From: Planctomycetota bacterium
GTDB taxonomy: Bacteria > Planctomycetota > B15-G4 > SIAN01
Direction of reading: 5' to 3'
DNA: 64,000 bases
Assembly: GCA_016795285.1 (NCBI GenBank)
Contig: JAEUIC010000020.1
Span: 62,001 to 126,000 of the forward strand
The notes beneath the pieces are model-generated. The model saw only the letters and a list, made by a program, of their open reading frames with translations, had not been told where the DNA came from and searched no databases. Made by a program: the position numbers and the translations under genes. Of the stretch, positions 1 to 8,410 are shown piece after piece (the first letter of the stretch is position 1; the number at the start of each line of letters is the position of its first letter).

Positions 1-61
1 CAAGGGGAACGAAGGGCACGAGCACAAGGAAGGCGAGGCGCACGATCACGACGACAAGTGA
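1..61 (+). CDS. 3' end of an unknown protein with a His-rich tail (partial)
   Basis: Only the last 19 codons are in the window; the reading frame starts at base 2 and ends in TGA at 59-61. The visible tail is KGNEGHEHKEGEAHDHDDK, with four His and many Asp/Glu, the sort of disordered tail often seen in metal-binding or metal-transport proteins. The function cannot be named from this fragment. Confidence 0.6.
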   Translation, partial: KGNEGHEHKEGEAHDHDDK

Positions 62-80
62 CGAAGGAGCCTGAGAGATG

Positions 81-114
81 GCGCCCGGCAGGATGTTCAT
101 CGTCTGCCGGGCGC
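81..114 (+). terminator. Hairpin after the first gene, possible terminator
   Basis: An 11-bp perfect stem (81-91 GCGCCCGGCAG pairs with 104-114) lies 20 bases after the upstream stop codon. The 12-nt loop holds a smaller GATG/CATC stem. No T-run follows, so intrinsic termination is not certain. Confidence 0.45.
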
Positions 115-397
115 AGGGTTGGAACGTGCGTGAGGCTTCCTTGCTGGCGTCCGGTCTCTCCGTGGCGAGCGTAGGGGCGCCATCGCGCGATGGTCAGCGA
201 TGCTGCCGCCATTCCGCGGCTCTCGCATCGAACAAGGCGTTCGATGGGACGTGGCGTGGCGACGATCTGGCAATGGCGGCCACGCTCGCGAGTGGCTTAA
301 CCAAGAGCCGGCGCCAGTGAAGGCTCTGGAAGTAGTGTTTTGGTACTGATTCTGGTCGTGCAGGGTGCGTGTGCTGGAGCCGAAGAGTCTCCGGTCG
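115..397. other. Gene-free stretch with two further inverted repeats
   Basis: This stretch lies between the end of the first gene and the 3' end of the M61 peptidase gene on the other strand, so two transcripts converge here. It is less G+C rich than its surroundings. It contains the palindrome CATCGCGCGATG at 181-192 and an 8-bp inverted repeat with a 5-nt loop at 226-246 (CATCGAAC/GTTCGATG). A short open frame from 78 to 320 has no recognisable domain and covers the hairpin, so I do not call it a gene. Confidence 0.4.
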
Positions 398-2020
398 TCA
401 GCGAATCGATCGCAGCGCCGGCGGCGGCCGGAAGAAGTCCTCGAGCGCCTCGCTCTGCTCGAACGAGGCGCTCGGCACCGGCACGATCTCCTGCAGCCCG
501 CCCTTCACCGTGTAGCCGATCACCGCGAGCCGCTCCTTCAGCTTCGGCAGCTCGTTGCCGTCGACGTAGGCGGCGAAGAAGGGGTCGAGGTCGGCCTGCG
601 CGATGCCGGCGACGATCGCGGGCAGCGCCTCCTCGCCGTAGCCGCGGCCGCGCGCGCCGTGGGCATGGTGGAGGTAGCGCAGCAGGTCGGCGACGCCGCG
701 CTCGCCGCCCGAGGCGGCGCGCATCTCGAGGTCGAGCGCGAAGACGGTGAAGCAGCCGCCCTGGTAGTGCTTGACCGTGAAGGCCATCAGGTCGCTGAAG
801 TCGTCCCACTCGCTCGCCTCGCGCGAGACGTCGCTCCACGAGCGATCGGCTGCGGCGGGCCAGAGCGTGCGCGCGGTGCGGCCCTCCTCGGCGAGCCCGG
901 CGAAGAACTGCGCGCGCGTGCGCAGCCCGGCGCGCACCAGCAGGTGGCGGCAGAAGTACTCGGTGATCCCCTCGTTGGCCCAGATCGTCCCGGTACGGAT
1001 CGGCTGCGTGTAGTCGGGACGGTCGAGCGCCGCGACGTGGATCCGCTCGGCGCACCAGAGGTGGAAGTACTCGTGGGCCAGCAGGTGGTCGAGCTCGGCG
1101 GAGCTCGCCGTCGGCGGGTCGATCACGATCAGCGTCGAGTCGTGGTGCTCGAGTCCGGCCCCGCCCTGCTCGAGCGGGTCGACCTGCACCAGGAAGTGGT
1201 AGTTCGCGTAGGGCAGCCCCTGCATCCAGTCGCGGCCCGCCTCGGCGATGCGGCGGCAGTGGTCGGCCAGCGTCGCCGCGCGCGCCGGATCGCCGCCGCC
1301 GAGCGTGAAGGCGTGCGGCACGCCGTCCACCTCGAAGGGGACCGTCTCAAGCGCGCCGCCGAGCAGCGCCGGCGAGTCCTCGAGCTGCCACCAGCTCGAC
1401 GCGCGCAGCGTGCCGTCGTCGGCGGCCGGCAGCGCGCTCGCGACGCGCCAGCCGTCGGGGAGCGCGAATCGGACCGCGCAGGGGCGGTCCTGCTCGCCGG
1501 CGACGAAGCCGAGCAGCGAGTTGGGCGAGACGAAGGCGTAGTCGCGGCCGATGCGGTTGCCCTCGACCGAGAGGATCATGTTCTGGTTGATCGAGCCCTG
1601 CGCGCAGGGGCGCGCGACGTAGTCGACCACGACGCTCGTCGCCGCGCCCGCCGCGATCACGAAGCGGCACTTGCCGTCGCGCGCGACCGGCAGCGGCGCG
1701 CCGCTCGTCGCGTCGCGCGCGGCGAACTCGTCGACGAACTCGCCGTACTCGGCGAGGTGGTAGGCGCCCGCGGTCCAGCGCGGAAGCCAGAAGTCGAGCT
1801 CGCCCGCGCCGTCGTGCGGCAGCGTGGCGCGCACCCGCCAGCGCGCCGTCGTGCGCTGCACCGCGCCGTCGCGATCGCCCTCGATCGCCACCTCGTAGCG
1901 CACCGCGTCGCCGGCGGCGCTGCCCGATGCCTGCGCGCGCGCCGGCGCCGCCAGCAGGACCAGCGCCACGAGACGCGCGGCGGCGCGCGCCGCGGTCGCG
2001 CGGCGCGGACGGCCGCTCAC
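398..2020 (-). CDS. M61-family (glycyl aminopeptidase-like) metallopeptidase, secreted
   Basis: Predicted 540-residue secreted zinc peptidase of family M61. It carries HEYFH near residues 316-320 and the downstream glutamate motif NEGITEYF near 349-356, which fit the family's HExxH...E zinc site. An N-terminal beta-rich domain precedes the catalytic domain, and a hydrophobic signal-like segment (LVALVLLAAPARA) lies near residues 17-29. The usual C-terminal PDZ domain is not evident, so the protein looks like a short form. The chosen start is GTG at 2018-2020, which overlaps the upstream stop (GTGA) and puts the signal peptide at the N-terminus; the frame stays open further upstream, but only inside the neighbour. 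It is the last gene of the minus-strand run. The natural substrate is unknown. Confidence 0.82.
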   Translation of the reverse strand: MSGRPRRATAARAAARLVALVLLAAPARAQASGSAAGDAVRYEVAIEGDRDGAVQRTTARWRVRATLPHDGAGELDFWLPRWTAGAYHLAEYGEFVDEFAARDATSGAPLPVARDGKCRFVIAAGAATSVVVDYVARPCAQGSINQNMILSVEGNRIGRDYAFVSPNSLLGFVAGEQDRPCAVRFALPDGWRVASALPAADDGTLRASSWWQLEDSPALLGGALETVPFEVDGVPHAFTLGGGDPARAATLADHCRRIAEAGRDWMQGLPYANYHFLVQVDPLEQGGAGLEHHDSTLIVIDPPTASSAELDHLLAHEYFHLWCAERIHVAALDRPDYTQPIRTGTIWANEGITEYFCRHLLVRAGLRTRAQFFAGLAEEGRTARTLWPAAADRSWSDVSREASEWDDFSDLMAFTVKHYQGGCFTVFALDLEMRAASGGERGVADLLRYLHHAHGARGRGYGEEALPAIVAGIAQADLDPFFAAYVDGNELPKLKERLAVIGYTVKGGLQEIVPVPSASFEQSEALEDFFRPPPALRSIR

Positions 2021-3942
2021 TGCGCGCCCCCGGCCAGCGCGTTCTTCAGCGCCAGCAGCGCGTAGGCGGTGGCGCAGCTCTTGCCGAGCTCGTGGTCGTC
2101 GAGGAAGGAGCCGTCGATCTCGGGCAGCGCGGCGAGCTTCTCGAGGAACCAGCGGCGCCACTCGGCCTGCGCGGCGGCCGGCACCTGCGCCAGCGCCGCC
2201 GAGGAGTGGTAGAGGTCATGGAAGAAGAAGAAGCCGCCGAGCTCGCCGTCGGTGTGGAAGTCGCATTTCGAGATCTTCTCGAAGCGGTCGTAGAACTGCT
2301 TGTAGGCCGCGAAGGCGCGCCCGAGCGCCGCCGCGTCGGAGCGGCCGGCCGCGACGAGTTCCGCCTCGCACAGCGGCATGCGGCCGCTCGAGTCCTTCGC
2401 GTGGTCGGCGTGCGGCGACGGGCCGCCGCGCGCGCCGGCGCCGCCGTAGGCGTAGGTGCCGTCGGCGAAGCGGGCGCCCTGCAGCGCATCGAGCCCGCGC
2501 TTCATCGCGTCGTCGGGCACGGTCGCGCCGGCCGACTTCGCGCGGCGCAGCGCCTCGAGCGCGACGCCGCTGCAGAAGGCGTTGTCGTACTCGTGCGCCC
2601 ACTGGCCGCCGCGCCGCTGCGTGCCGACGAGCTGCTTCACGAGGCCGTCGAGCCGCTCCTGCAGCGACGCGCGCAGCGGCGCATCCTCGGTCTGCGCCAG
2701 CACGCGCTCGACGTAGAGGATCCGGTAGGCGTGGGCGTAGCACTCCTCGTTCTCGCCGACGTTCAGGCGGCCGCCGGCGCTGCCGAACAGGTAGTCCTCC
2801 GCGCGCGCCAGCGCGCCGTCGACCTCGTCGGGCGCGAGGTCGCGCCACTCGAGCAGCGCGCTCGCGGCCAGCGCCGTGATCGCCATCCAGGCGTTCGGCG
2901 TGATCGCCGGCGTGTTCCAGTAGGCGTAGCGGCAGTCGTTCCACGAGCCGTCGGCGCGCTGCGTGCGCAGCAGCCAGCGCAGCGCGTCCTCGGCGATCGC
3001 CTCCGCCTCGGCCGGCTTGCGGCGCCAGCGCGTGTCGCGCGGCAGCTCGCCCGGCGGCGGCAGCGCCAGCGCCGTCGGTCCCTCGAAGGCGTGGCGAGCG
3101 GCGCCGGCCGGCGTCTGATCGGGGGTGATCACGAAGTTCGCGGCGGCGCGCCACGCGTAGGGGGTGTCGGGCTGCGCCGCGATCAGCGCCTTCCAGCCGG
3201 CGAGCGCCGCGTCGTCGCGCCCGGCGCTCCAGTCGGCGAGCGCGGCGAAGTAGGCGGCGCGCGCCTGCTCGAGCGCGCCGGCGTCGGGCGTCGCGAAGGC
3301 GTCGGCGGCGGCCGGCTTCGGGTCCTCGGGATCGAGCTCGGGATGGGCCGCGAGCACCCGCTTCAGCACCTCGGCGAACCAGCGCGGATCGAAGGTGCGC
3401 AGGCGATCCATCGCATGGACGACCTTGCCCTGCGGCGAGAGGAAGAGGAGCGCGGGCTCGACCTGGTCCCACGCCACGAGCCCGTACTCGGCGCCGACCT
3501 CGCGCGACGCGCGCGTGCGCAGCGGGACGAAGTTGGCGTTCACCAGCGCGACGAGCTCCGGATCGCTCCAGAGGCACTGGTCCATGTAGTCGTCGAGCAG
3601 CGGTGCGCGGTACATCTGGCCGCCCTCGAGGCGCCAGACGTGCCAGAGGACGAGCTTCCCTTCCGCCTGCGCGCGCGAGAGCGCTTCGCCGATCGTCCGC
3701 TTCAGCGCCGGCGCCGGCAGCTCGGCCTGGTTCAGCGCGTTGGCGTCCTGCTTCTTGCCGCCGCGCACGTACTGGAAGGCGCCGCCCGCCTCGTCGACCG
3801 GCGGCAGGTCGCGGATCCACGCGATCTGGCTGCCGCAGCGCTCGGCGAGCCGCTTCAGCTCGGCCTGGTCGAGGGGCGGGGGAGTCGGCGACGAGACCCC
3901 GGGCGCTGCCAGCAGCAGCGCGGCCAAGAAGCAGGACGGCAT
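2017..3942 (-). CDS. Secreted thioredoxin-like / terpenoid-cyclase-fold protein
   Basis: This 641-residue protein starts with a signal-like segment (MPSCFLAALLLAAPG). Residues about 75-205 resemble a thioredoxin-like domain (KLVLWHVWRLEGG, then ...LLFLSPQGKVV) but lack a CxxC pair at the expected place, so disulfide chemistry is doubtful. Residues about 300-640 contain QxxDGSW-type repeats (TQRADGSWND, QRRGGQWAHEY) typical of the alpha/alpha prenyltransferase-squalene-oxidase toroid. Proteins combining these folds are known in environmental bacteria without an assigned function. The gene overlaps the downstream M61 gene by 4 nt, suggesting translational coupling and a joint role outside the cytoplasm. 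A 132-nt gap with two tandem hairpins separates it from carA. Confidence 0.7.
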   Translation of the reverse strand: MPSCFLAALLLAAPGVSSPTPPPLDQAELKRLAERCGSQIAWIRDLPPVDEAGGAFQYVRGGKKQDANALNQAELPAPALKRTIGEALSRAQAEGKLVLWHVWRLEGGQMYRAPLLDDYMDQCLWSDPELVALVNANFVPLRTRASREVGAEYGLVAWDQVEPALLFLSPQGKVVHAMDRLRTFDPRWFAEVLKRVLAAHPELDPEDPKPAAADAFATPDAGALEQARAAYFAALADWSAGRDDAALAGWKALIAAQPDTPYAWRAAANFVITPDQTPAGAARHAFEGPTALALPPPGELPRDTRWRRKPAEAEAIAEDALRWLLRTQRADGSWNDCRYAYWNTPAITPNAWMAITALAASALLEWRDLAPDEVDGALARAEDYLFGSAGGRLNVGENEECYAHAYRILYVERVLAQTEDAPLRASLQERLDGLVKQLVGTQRRGGQWAHEYDNAFCSGVALEALRRAKSAGATVPDDAMKRGLDALQGARFADGTYAYGGAGARGGPSPHADHAKDSSGRMPLCEAELVAAGRSDAAALGRAFAAYKQFYDRFEKISKCDFHTDGELGGFFFFHDLYHSSAALAQVPAAAQAEWRRWFLEKLAALPEIDGSFLDDHELGKSCATAYALLALKNALAGGAQ

Positions 3943-3968
3943 CGGCGATCTCCCCCGCGCGGCGCGAG

Positions 3969-4007
3969 CGGCTCGTTCCGAGCCGACGGCGGAGGGGCGA
4001 TCCGCCG
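3969..4007 (-). promoter_or_regulatory. Two tandem hairpins between carA and the next gene
   Basis: Two perfect 7-bp stems lie back to back: 3969-3975/3979-3985 (CGGCTCG, loop TTC) and 3987-3993/4001-4007 (CGGCGGA, 7-nt loop). They sit in the carA to 2017-3942 spacer, downstream of carA in transcription order. They could limit read-through or protect RNA ends. There is no T-run. Confidence 0.4.
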
Positions 4008-4074
4008 GCGCGACGCGGCGCGCGAGGTTAGCAGCGCCGCGGCGATCGGGAGGAGGCCGGGCGCGGCGCGGCGC

Positions 4075-5232
4075 TCAGCGCGCGACGCCGGGCGCGGCGG
4101 GGCGGTGCTGCTCGATCAGCTGGCGGAAGCGCTTGAAGAGGTAGAGCGAGTCGTGCGGGCCGGGAGCCGCCTCGGGGTGGTACTGCACCGAGAAGGCGGG
4201 CAGCTGCTTGCAGCGCAGCCCCTCGACCGTCTGGTCGTTCAGGTTGATGTGGCTGATCTCGACCTTGGAGAGGTCGAGCGAGTCGGGATCGACCATGAAC
4301 GAGTGGTTCTGCGCGGTGATCTCGATGTTGCCGGTCGCGCGGTCGAGCACCGGCTGGTTCCCGCCGTGGTGGCCGAACGGCATCTTGCGGGTCCGGCCGT
4401 CGAGCGCGAGGCCGAGCAGCTGGTGGCCGAGGCAGATGCCGAAGAACGGGATGCGCTGCTCGAGGAAGGCGCGCGCGTTCTCGACCGCGTAGGTGACCGG
4501 CTCCGGGTCGCCGGGGCCGTTCGAGAAGAAGACGCCGTCGGGCTGCCGCGCCACGACCTCCTGCCACGGCGTCGCCGCGGGCACCACCTCGACGTCGAAC
4601 CCCGCCGAAGTGAGGCTGCGCAGGATGTTGCTCTTCATCCCGAAGTCGTAGGCGACCACCTTGTAGCGCGGCCCCGGGAAGAGCTCGGGCACCGGCTGGA
4701 ACTCGCGGAGGTCGAGCCCTTCGGTCCAGCGCTCCGCCTTCGCGCGGGTCACCGTCTTCACCAGGTCGAGCCCGTCGGTGCGCGGCGAGGCCAGCACGCG
4801 CTCGTGCAGCTTCTTCGCGTCGCGCTCGGTCGAGGAGATGCCGACCCGCTGCACCTTGCCCGCGCGGATCTTGCGGACGATCGCGCGGGTGTCGACTTCG
4901 TCGATCCCGACCACGCCCTGCTGGTCGAGCCACGCGTTCAGGTCGATCACGCTGCGGAAGTTCGAGGCGACCTTCGAGAGCTCGCGCACCACGAACCCTT
5001 CGAGCCAGCAGCGCTTGCTCTCGCCGTCGGCCGGCGCGATGCCGTAGTTGCCGATCAGCGGATAGGTCATCACCACCACCTGGCCCCGGTAGGAGGGGTC
5101 GGTGAGGATCTCCTGGTAGCCGCTCATCGAGGTGTTGAAGACGGCCTCGCCGAAGGTCTCGCCTTGGCGGCCGATCGACCGGCCGGGGAATGCGGTGCCA
5201 TCTTCGAAGACGAGCCAGGCCGGTGCGTGCAT
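4075..5232 (-). CDS. carA: Carbamoyl-phosphate synthase small (glutaminase) subunit
   Basis: This 385-residue CarA hydrolyses glutamine and passes ammonia to CarB for carbamoyl phosphate, feeding arginine and pyrimidine synthesis in the cytosol. The N-terminal domain has [20 protein letters not shown]. The class I glutaminase half carries GICLGHQ with catalytic Cys267 and QYHPE with His352 and Glu354, so the triad is intact and the length is normal. The start is ATG with AAGGG a few bases upstream. carB is not adjacent. The gene sits 36 nt after larB in a housekeeping operon. Carbamoyl phosphate is also the donor for the carbamoyltransferase at 28848-30641, but nothing in the sequence links their regulation. 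Confidence 0.97.
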   Translation of the reverse strand: MHAPAWLVFEDGTAFPGRSIGRQGETFGEAVFNTSMSGYQEILTDPSYRGQVVVMTYPLIGNYGIAPADGESKRCWLEGFVVRELSKVASNFRSVIDLNAWLDQQGVVGIDEVDTRAIVRKIRAGKVQRVGISSTERDAKKLHERVLASPRTDGLDLVKTVTRAKAERWTEGLDLREFQPVPELFPGPRYKVVAYDFGMKSNILRSLTSAGFDVEVVPAATPWQEVVARQPDGVFFSNGPGDPEPVTYAVENARAFLEQRIPFFGICLGHQLLGLALDGRTRKMPFGHHGGNQPVLDRATGNIEITAQNHSFMVDPDSLDLSKVEISHINLNDQTVEGLRCKQLPAFSVQYHPEAAPGPHDSLYLFKRFRQLIEQHRPAAPGVAR

Positions 5233-5268
5233 GGAGACCCTTCGCTTGGTCGGCGGCGCGGGCGCAGA

Positions 5269-5958
5269 TCAGCGCCGCGCCGGTCGATTCACGAGGGCAG
5301 CGGTATAGCCCGCCCCGAAACCGTTGTCGATGTTGACCACGCTCACGCCGGCGGCGCACGAATTCACCATCGTGAGCAGCGCGGCGAGGCCGCCGAACGA
5401 CGCGCCGTAGCCGACGCTCGTCGGCACCGCGACCACCGGGCGATCGAGCAGGCCGGCGACCACGCTCGGCAGCGCCCCTTCCATCCCGGCCACCACGATC
5501 GCGACGCGCGCGCGCCGGATGCGTGGAACGGCTCGGAGCAACCGGTGGATCCCGGCGACGCCGACGTCGTAGTGCGTCTCGACGCGCGCGCCCATCAGCG
5601 TCGCGGTGACGCGCGCCTCTTCCGCGACCGGCAGGTCGGCGGTCCCGGCGGCGATCAGCGCGATCAGCCCCTCGCCGCGCCCGGCCGCGCGCCGCCGCCA
5701 GCTGATCGCGCCGGCGAGCTCGTTCCAGCGCGCGGTCGGGACGCGGGTGCGCACCGCTTCGAAGGCGGCGGCGCTGCAGCGGGTCGCCAGCACGCGATCG
5801 GCGCGCGTGGCGAGCTCGGCGAAGATCGCGGCGACCTGCGCCGGCGTCTTGCCGCGGCCGAGGATCACCTCGGGGAAGCCGCAGCGGCGCGCGCGGTCGT
5901 GGTCGACCTGCGCGAAGCCGAGCAGGCCGTCGATCGGCGGGGGGCTCTTCTTGCTCAT
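5269..5958 (-). CDS. larB: LarB / PurE-like (AIR carboxylase family) protein
   Basis: This 229-residue protein has the PurE-like C-terminal domain of LarB: VAIVVAGMEGALPSVVAGLL, VPTSVGYGASFGGLAALLTMVNSCAAG and the VNIDNGFGAG ending. Characterised LarB carboxylates and hydrolyses nicotinate adenine dinucleotide in the first step of nickel-pincer nucleotide synthesis for lactate racemase. LarC, LarE and LarA are not in this window, so the role here is inferred from the family only. ATG at 5956-5958 overlaps the tsaD stop (ATGA), so translation is probably coupled to tsaD. The length is close to the shorter LarB forms. Confidence 0.9.
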   Translation of the reverse strand: MSKKSPPPIDGLLGFAQVDHDRARRCGFPEVILGRGKTPAQVAAIFAELATRADRVLATRCSAAAFEAVRTRVPTARWNELAGAISWRRRAAGRGEGLIALIAAGTADLPVAEEARVTATLMGARVETHYDVGVAGIHRLLRAVPRIRRARVAIVVAGMEGALPSVVAGLLDRPVVAVPTSVGYGASFGGLAALLTMVNSCAAGVSVVNIDNGFGAGYTAALVNRPARR

Positions 5959-7022
5959 CGAGCGGCCGCCGGTGCCAGCGCGCGCGCGTGGGCGTCGAGG
6001 TCGAGGCCGGCGCGCACCCCCTCGGCGTAGAGGTGGCGGCCGAGGCCGGCGACCATCACCGCGTTGTCGGTGGTGAGTTCGCGCGGCGCCAAGTGGAGCG
6101 GCAGCTGCATCTGCGCGGCGAGCTCGGTGATGCGCGCCCGCAGCCGCCGGTTCGAGGCGACGCCGCCGCCGACCGCCAGCGACTTGGCGCCGATCCGCTC
6201 GGCGAGGCGCGCGAGCTTGGTGGCCAGCACGTCGACCACCGCCTCCTGGAACGAGGCGCAGACGTCGCGCACCTCCTGTGCGTCGAGGGTGCGCGCGCCG
6301 CGGCCGTTCTGCCCCTTGCAGTGGTAGAGCACCGCCGTCTTCAGCCCCGAGAAGCTGAAGTCGAGCGACTCCTTCTGCAGCAGCGAGCGCGGGAAGCGGA
6401 AGCGCTTCGGATCGCCGCCGTCGGCGGTCCGGTCGACGATCGGGCCGCCGGGGTAGCCGAGCCCGAGGATCGCCGACACCTTGTCGAACGCCTCGCCCGC
6501 CGCGTCGTCGATCGTCTCGCCGAGCTTCTCGTGGCGGGTCAGCGTGTGGACGGCGAAGAGGGTCGAGTGGCCGCCCGAGGCGACCAGGCAGGCGGCCGGC
6601 AGCTCGGGCTGCGCGACGCCGTGGAAGCACGACCAGACGTGCGCGGCGACGTGGTCGACCGGCACCAGCGGGACGTCGAGCGCCAGCGCGAGCGCCTTCG
6701 CCGTCGACACCCCGACCAGCAGCGAGCCGATCAGCCCCGGCTGCACCGTGACGGCGATCGCGCGCACGTCGCCGCGCGACGCCTTCGCCCGCTCGAAGCA
6801 CTCCTCGACCACCGGCAGCATGTGCTCGACGTGGCTGCGGCCGGCGATCTCCGGGACGACGCCGCCGAACGCCGCGTGCAGGTCGATCTGGCTGCGCACG
6901 ACCGAGGCGCGCACGGTGCCGTCGGGGGCGAGCAGTGCCGCGGCGGTCTCGTCGCAGCTGCTCTCGATGCCGAGGATCAGCCCGTCGAGCGGGCCGGGAG
7001 CGGCCGTCTCGCGCTCAGCCAT
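5955..7022 (-). CDS. tsaD: tRNA N6-threonylcarbamoyladenosine transferase TsaD
   Basis: This 355-residue protein transfers threonylcarbamoyl to A37 of ANN-reading tRNAs, working with TsaB (58420-59079 in this window) and TsaE. It shows the ASKHA-fold start LGIESSCDETAAAL, the metal-binding HVAAH (HxxxH), SGGHS, and the C-terminal VGGGVASNRRLR and TTDNAVMVAG motifs carrying the metal and nucleotide ligands. The length is normal. The chosen start is the ATG giving MAERETAAPG; the frame runs further upstream but only into the neighbouring gene. It lies 17 nt after the S41 protease gene and overlaps larB by 4 nt. Confidence 0.97.
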   Translation of the reverse strand: MAERETAAPGPLDGLILGIESSCDETAAALLAPDGTVRASVVRSQIDLHAAFGGVVPEIAGRSHVEHMLPVVEECFERAKASRGDVRAIAVTVQPGLIGSLLVGVSTAKALALALDVPLVPVDHVAAHVWSCFHGVAQPELPAACLVASGGHSTLFAVHTLTRHEKLGETIDDAAGEAFDKVSAILGLGYPGGPIVDRTADGGDPKRFRFPRSLLQKESLDFSFSGLKTAVLYHCKGQNGRGARTLDAQEVRDVCASFQEAVVDVLATKLARLAERIGAKSLAVGGGVASNRRLRARITELAAQMQLPLHLAPRELTTDNAVMVAGLGRHLYAEGVRAGLDLDAHARALAPAAAR

Positions 7023-7039
7023 CGCGGGGCACCTCCATC

Positions 7040-8386
7040 TCAGAAGTCCTGCGCCGGCGTCTCGCCGCGCAGCACCGCCAGCGCCGCGTCGACCTGCGCG
7101 TCGCGCAGCGGCGGCAGCGTGCGACCGTGGGTGGCGAGGTGCTGCGCGCGCCAGCGCGCCGGCACGTGGAGGATGCGGATGCGCTCGGCGAGCTCGGCGA
7201 CGCGCTCCTCGGGCAGGCGGACGGTGAAGTCGGGCTCGAGGCCGCCGAGGATCTTCTGCTGGCGCGTGACGCGCTTCTCGATCGCCCGCCCCGACGGCGT
7301 CAGGTACTCGGCGGTGGTGAGCTTCAGCGTCGCCTCGCCGCCGTCGGCACGGTTCGCCTCCTCGGTGCCGAGCGGGATCTTCCAGATCGACTGCACCACT
7401 CCCTTGCCGTAGGTCCGCTCGCCGACCAGCAGCGCACGGCCGTGGTCCTGCAGCGCGCCCGCGACGATCTCGGCGGCCGACGCCGAGTCGCCGTTCACCA
7501 GCACGACGAGCGGCAGGTCGGGCCACTTGCACTCGGCCGGATCGGCGCGGTGGGTGAGCCCCTCGCGCGGCGCGCGGTAGCGGATCGAGACGATCGCGCC
7601 GTCGCGCAGGAACCGGTTGGCGAACAGGCGCGAGATGTCGAGCAGGCCGCCGTTGTTCGAGCGCAGGTCGAGGAGCAGCGCCTTCATGCCGCGCTGCGCG
7701 AGCTGCTCCATCGAGTAGTCGAACTCGCGCACCGTCGCGTCGCCGAAGCCGTCGACGTAGAGGTAGGCGACGCCGTCGGTGCCGGGGATGATCTCGCCGC
7801 CGACCACCGAGGCCTGCGGGATGCGCGCGCGCTCGAGGCCGAACTTCTGCTCGGCGCCGTCGGCGGCGCGCACGACGGTGAGCTGCACCGTGGTGCCCGG
7901 CTGCCCCTTGATCTTCTCGATCGCCGCGTCGCGGGTGAGCCCCTCGATCGGCGCGCCGTCGATGGCGACCACGCGGTCGCCCGGAACGAGCCCCGCCTTC
8001 TCGGCCGGCGAGTGGTCGAAGACGTAGTCGATGGTGATCGGCGGTGCGGCCGGGTTGGTCGCGAAGCCGACGCCGACGTAGTTCTTGTGCGTCTCCTCGG
8101 CGAACGGGCGGCTCTCCTCCGGCGTGAGGAAGACCGAGTAGGGATCGAGGCGCTTGGTCATCGCCTTGATGCCGCCGTAGACGAGCTCCCAGCTCTTGTC
8201 GTCGTCGAACCGCTCGACGTAGTCCTGCTCGAGGCGGGTGAGCACCTTGGCGATCAGGTCGGCCTGCTGGAAGACGCGCGGGCTCTCCTCCTCGGCGCGC
8301 GAGTGGGCCATCAGCAGCGCGGAGCAGACCAGCGCCACCGAGAGCGGCAGCGTCACGAGGAAGCCGTTGCGCAGATCCCGCGACAT
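7040..8386 (-). CDS. C-terminal processing peptidase (S41, CtpA-like)
   Basis: This 448-residue exported serine protease has an N-terminal membrane anchor or signal (LVTLPLSVALVCSALLMAH, residues about 10-28). A PDZ domain lies at about 100-180 (YVGVGFA, SPAEKAGLVPGDRVVAIDG). The S41 catalytic domain carries GDSASAAE with Ser303 and TYGKGVV with Lys328; the 25-residue spacing of the Ser/Lys dyad matches the family. It probably processes or degrades periplasmic proteins. It lies 24 nt after the aminotransferase and 17 nt before tsaD, so it belongs to the same transcript. Confidence 0.93.
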   Translation of the reverse strand: MSRDLRNGFLVTLPLSVALVCSALLMAHSRAEEESPRVFQQADLIAKVLTRLEQDYVERFDDDKSWELVYGGIKAMTKRLDPYSVFLTPEESRPFAEETHKNYVGVGFATNPAAPPITIDYVFDHSPAEKAGLVPGDRVVAIDGAPIEGLTRDAAIEKIKGQPGTTVQLTVVRAADGAEQKFGLERARIPQASVVGGEIIPGTDGVAYLYVDGFGDATVREFDYSMEQLAQRGMKALLLDLRSNNGGLLDISRLFANRFLRDGAIVSIRYRAPREGLTHRADPAECKWPDLPLVVLVNGDSASAAEIVAGALQDHGRALLVGERTYGKGVVQSIWKIPLGTEEANRADGGEATLKLTTAEYLTPSGRAIEKRVTRQQKILGGLEPDFTVRLPEERVAELAERIRILHVPARWRAQHLATHGRTLPPLRDAQVDAALAVLRGETPAQDF

Positions 8387-8410
8387 GAGCGGCTCCGGTC
8401 GAAGTGGATT

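Noticed and set aside
78-320. An 80-residue open frame after the first gene
   Set aside because: No domain, no ribosome-binding site, and it runs over the hairpin at 81-114.
1927-6030. A plus-strand open frame of more than 1300 codons opposite the M61, terpenoid-cyclase-fold and carA genes
   Set aside because: It is antisense to genes with clear family motifs. Its translation is Arg/Ala-rich and without domains, as expected from third-position G+C bias in this genome.
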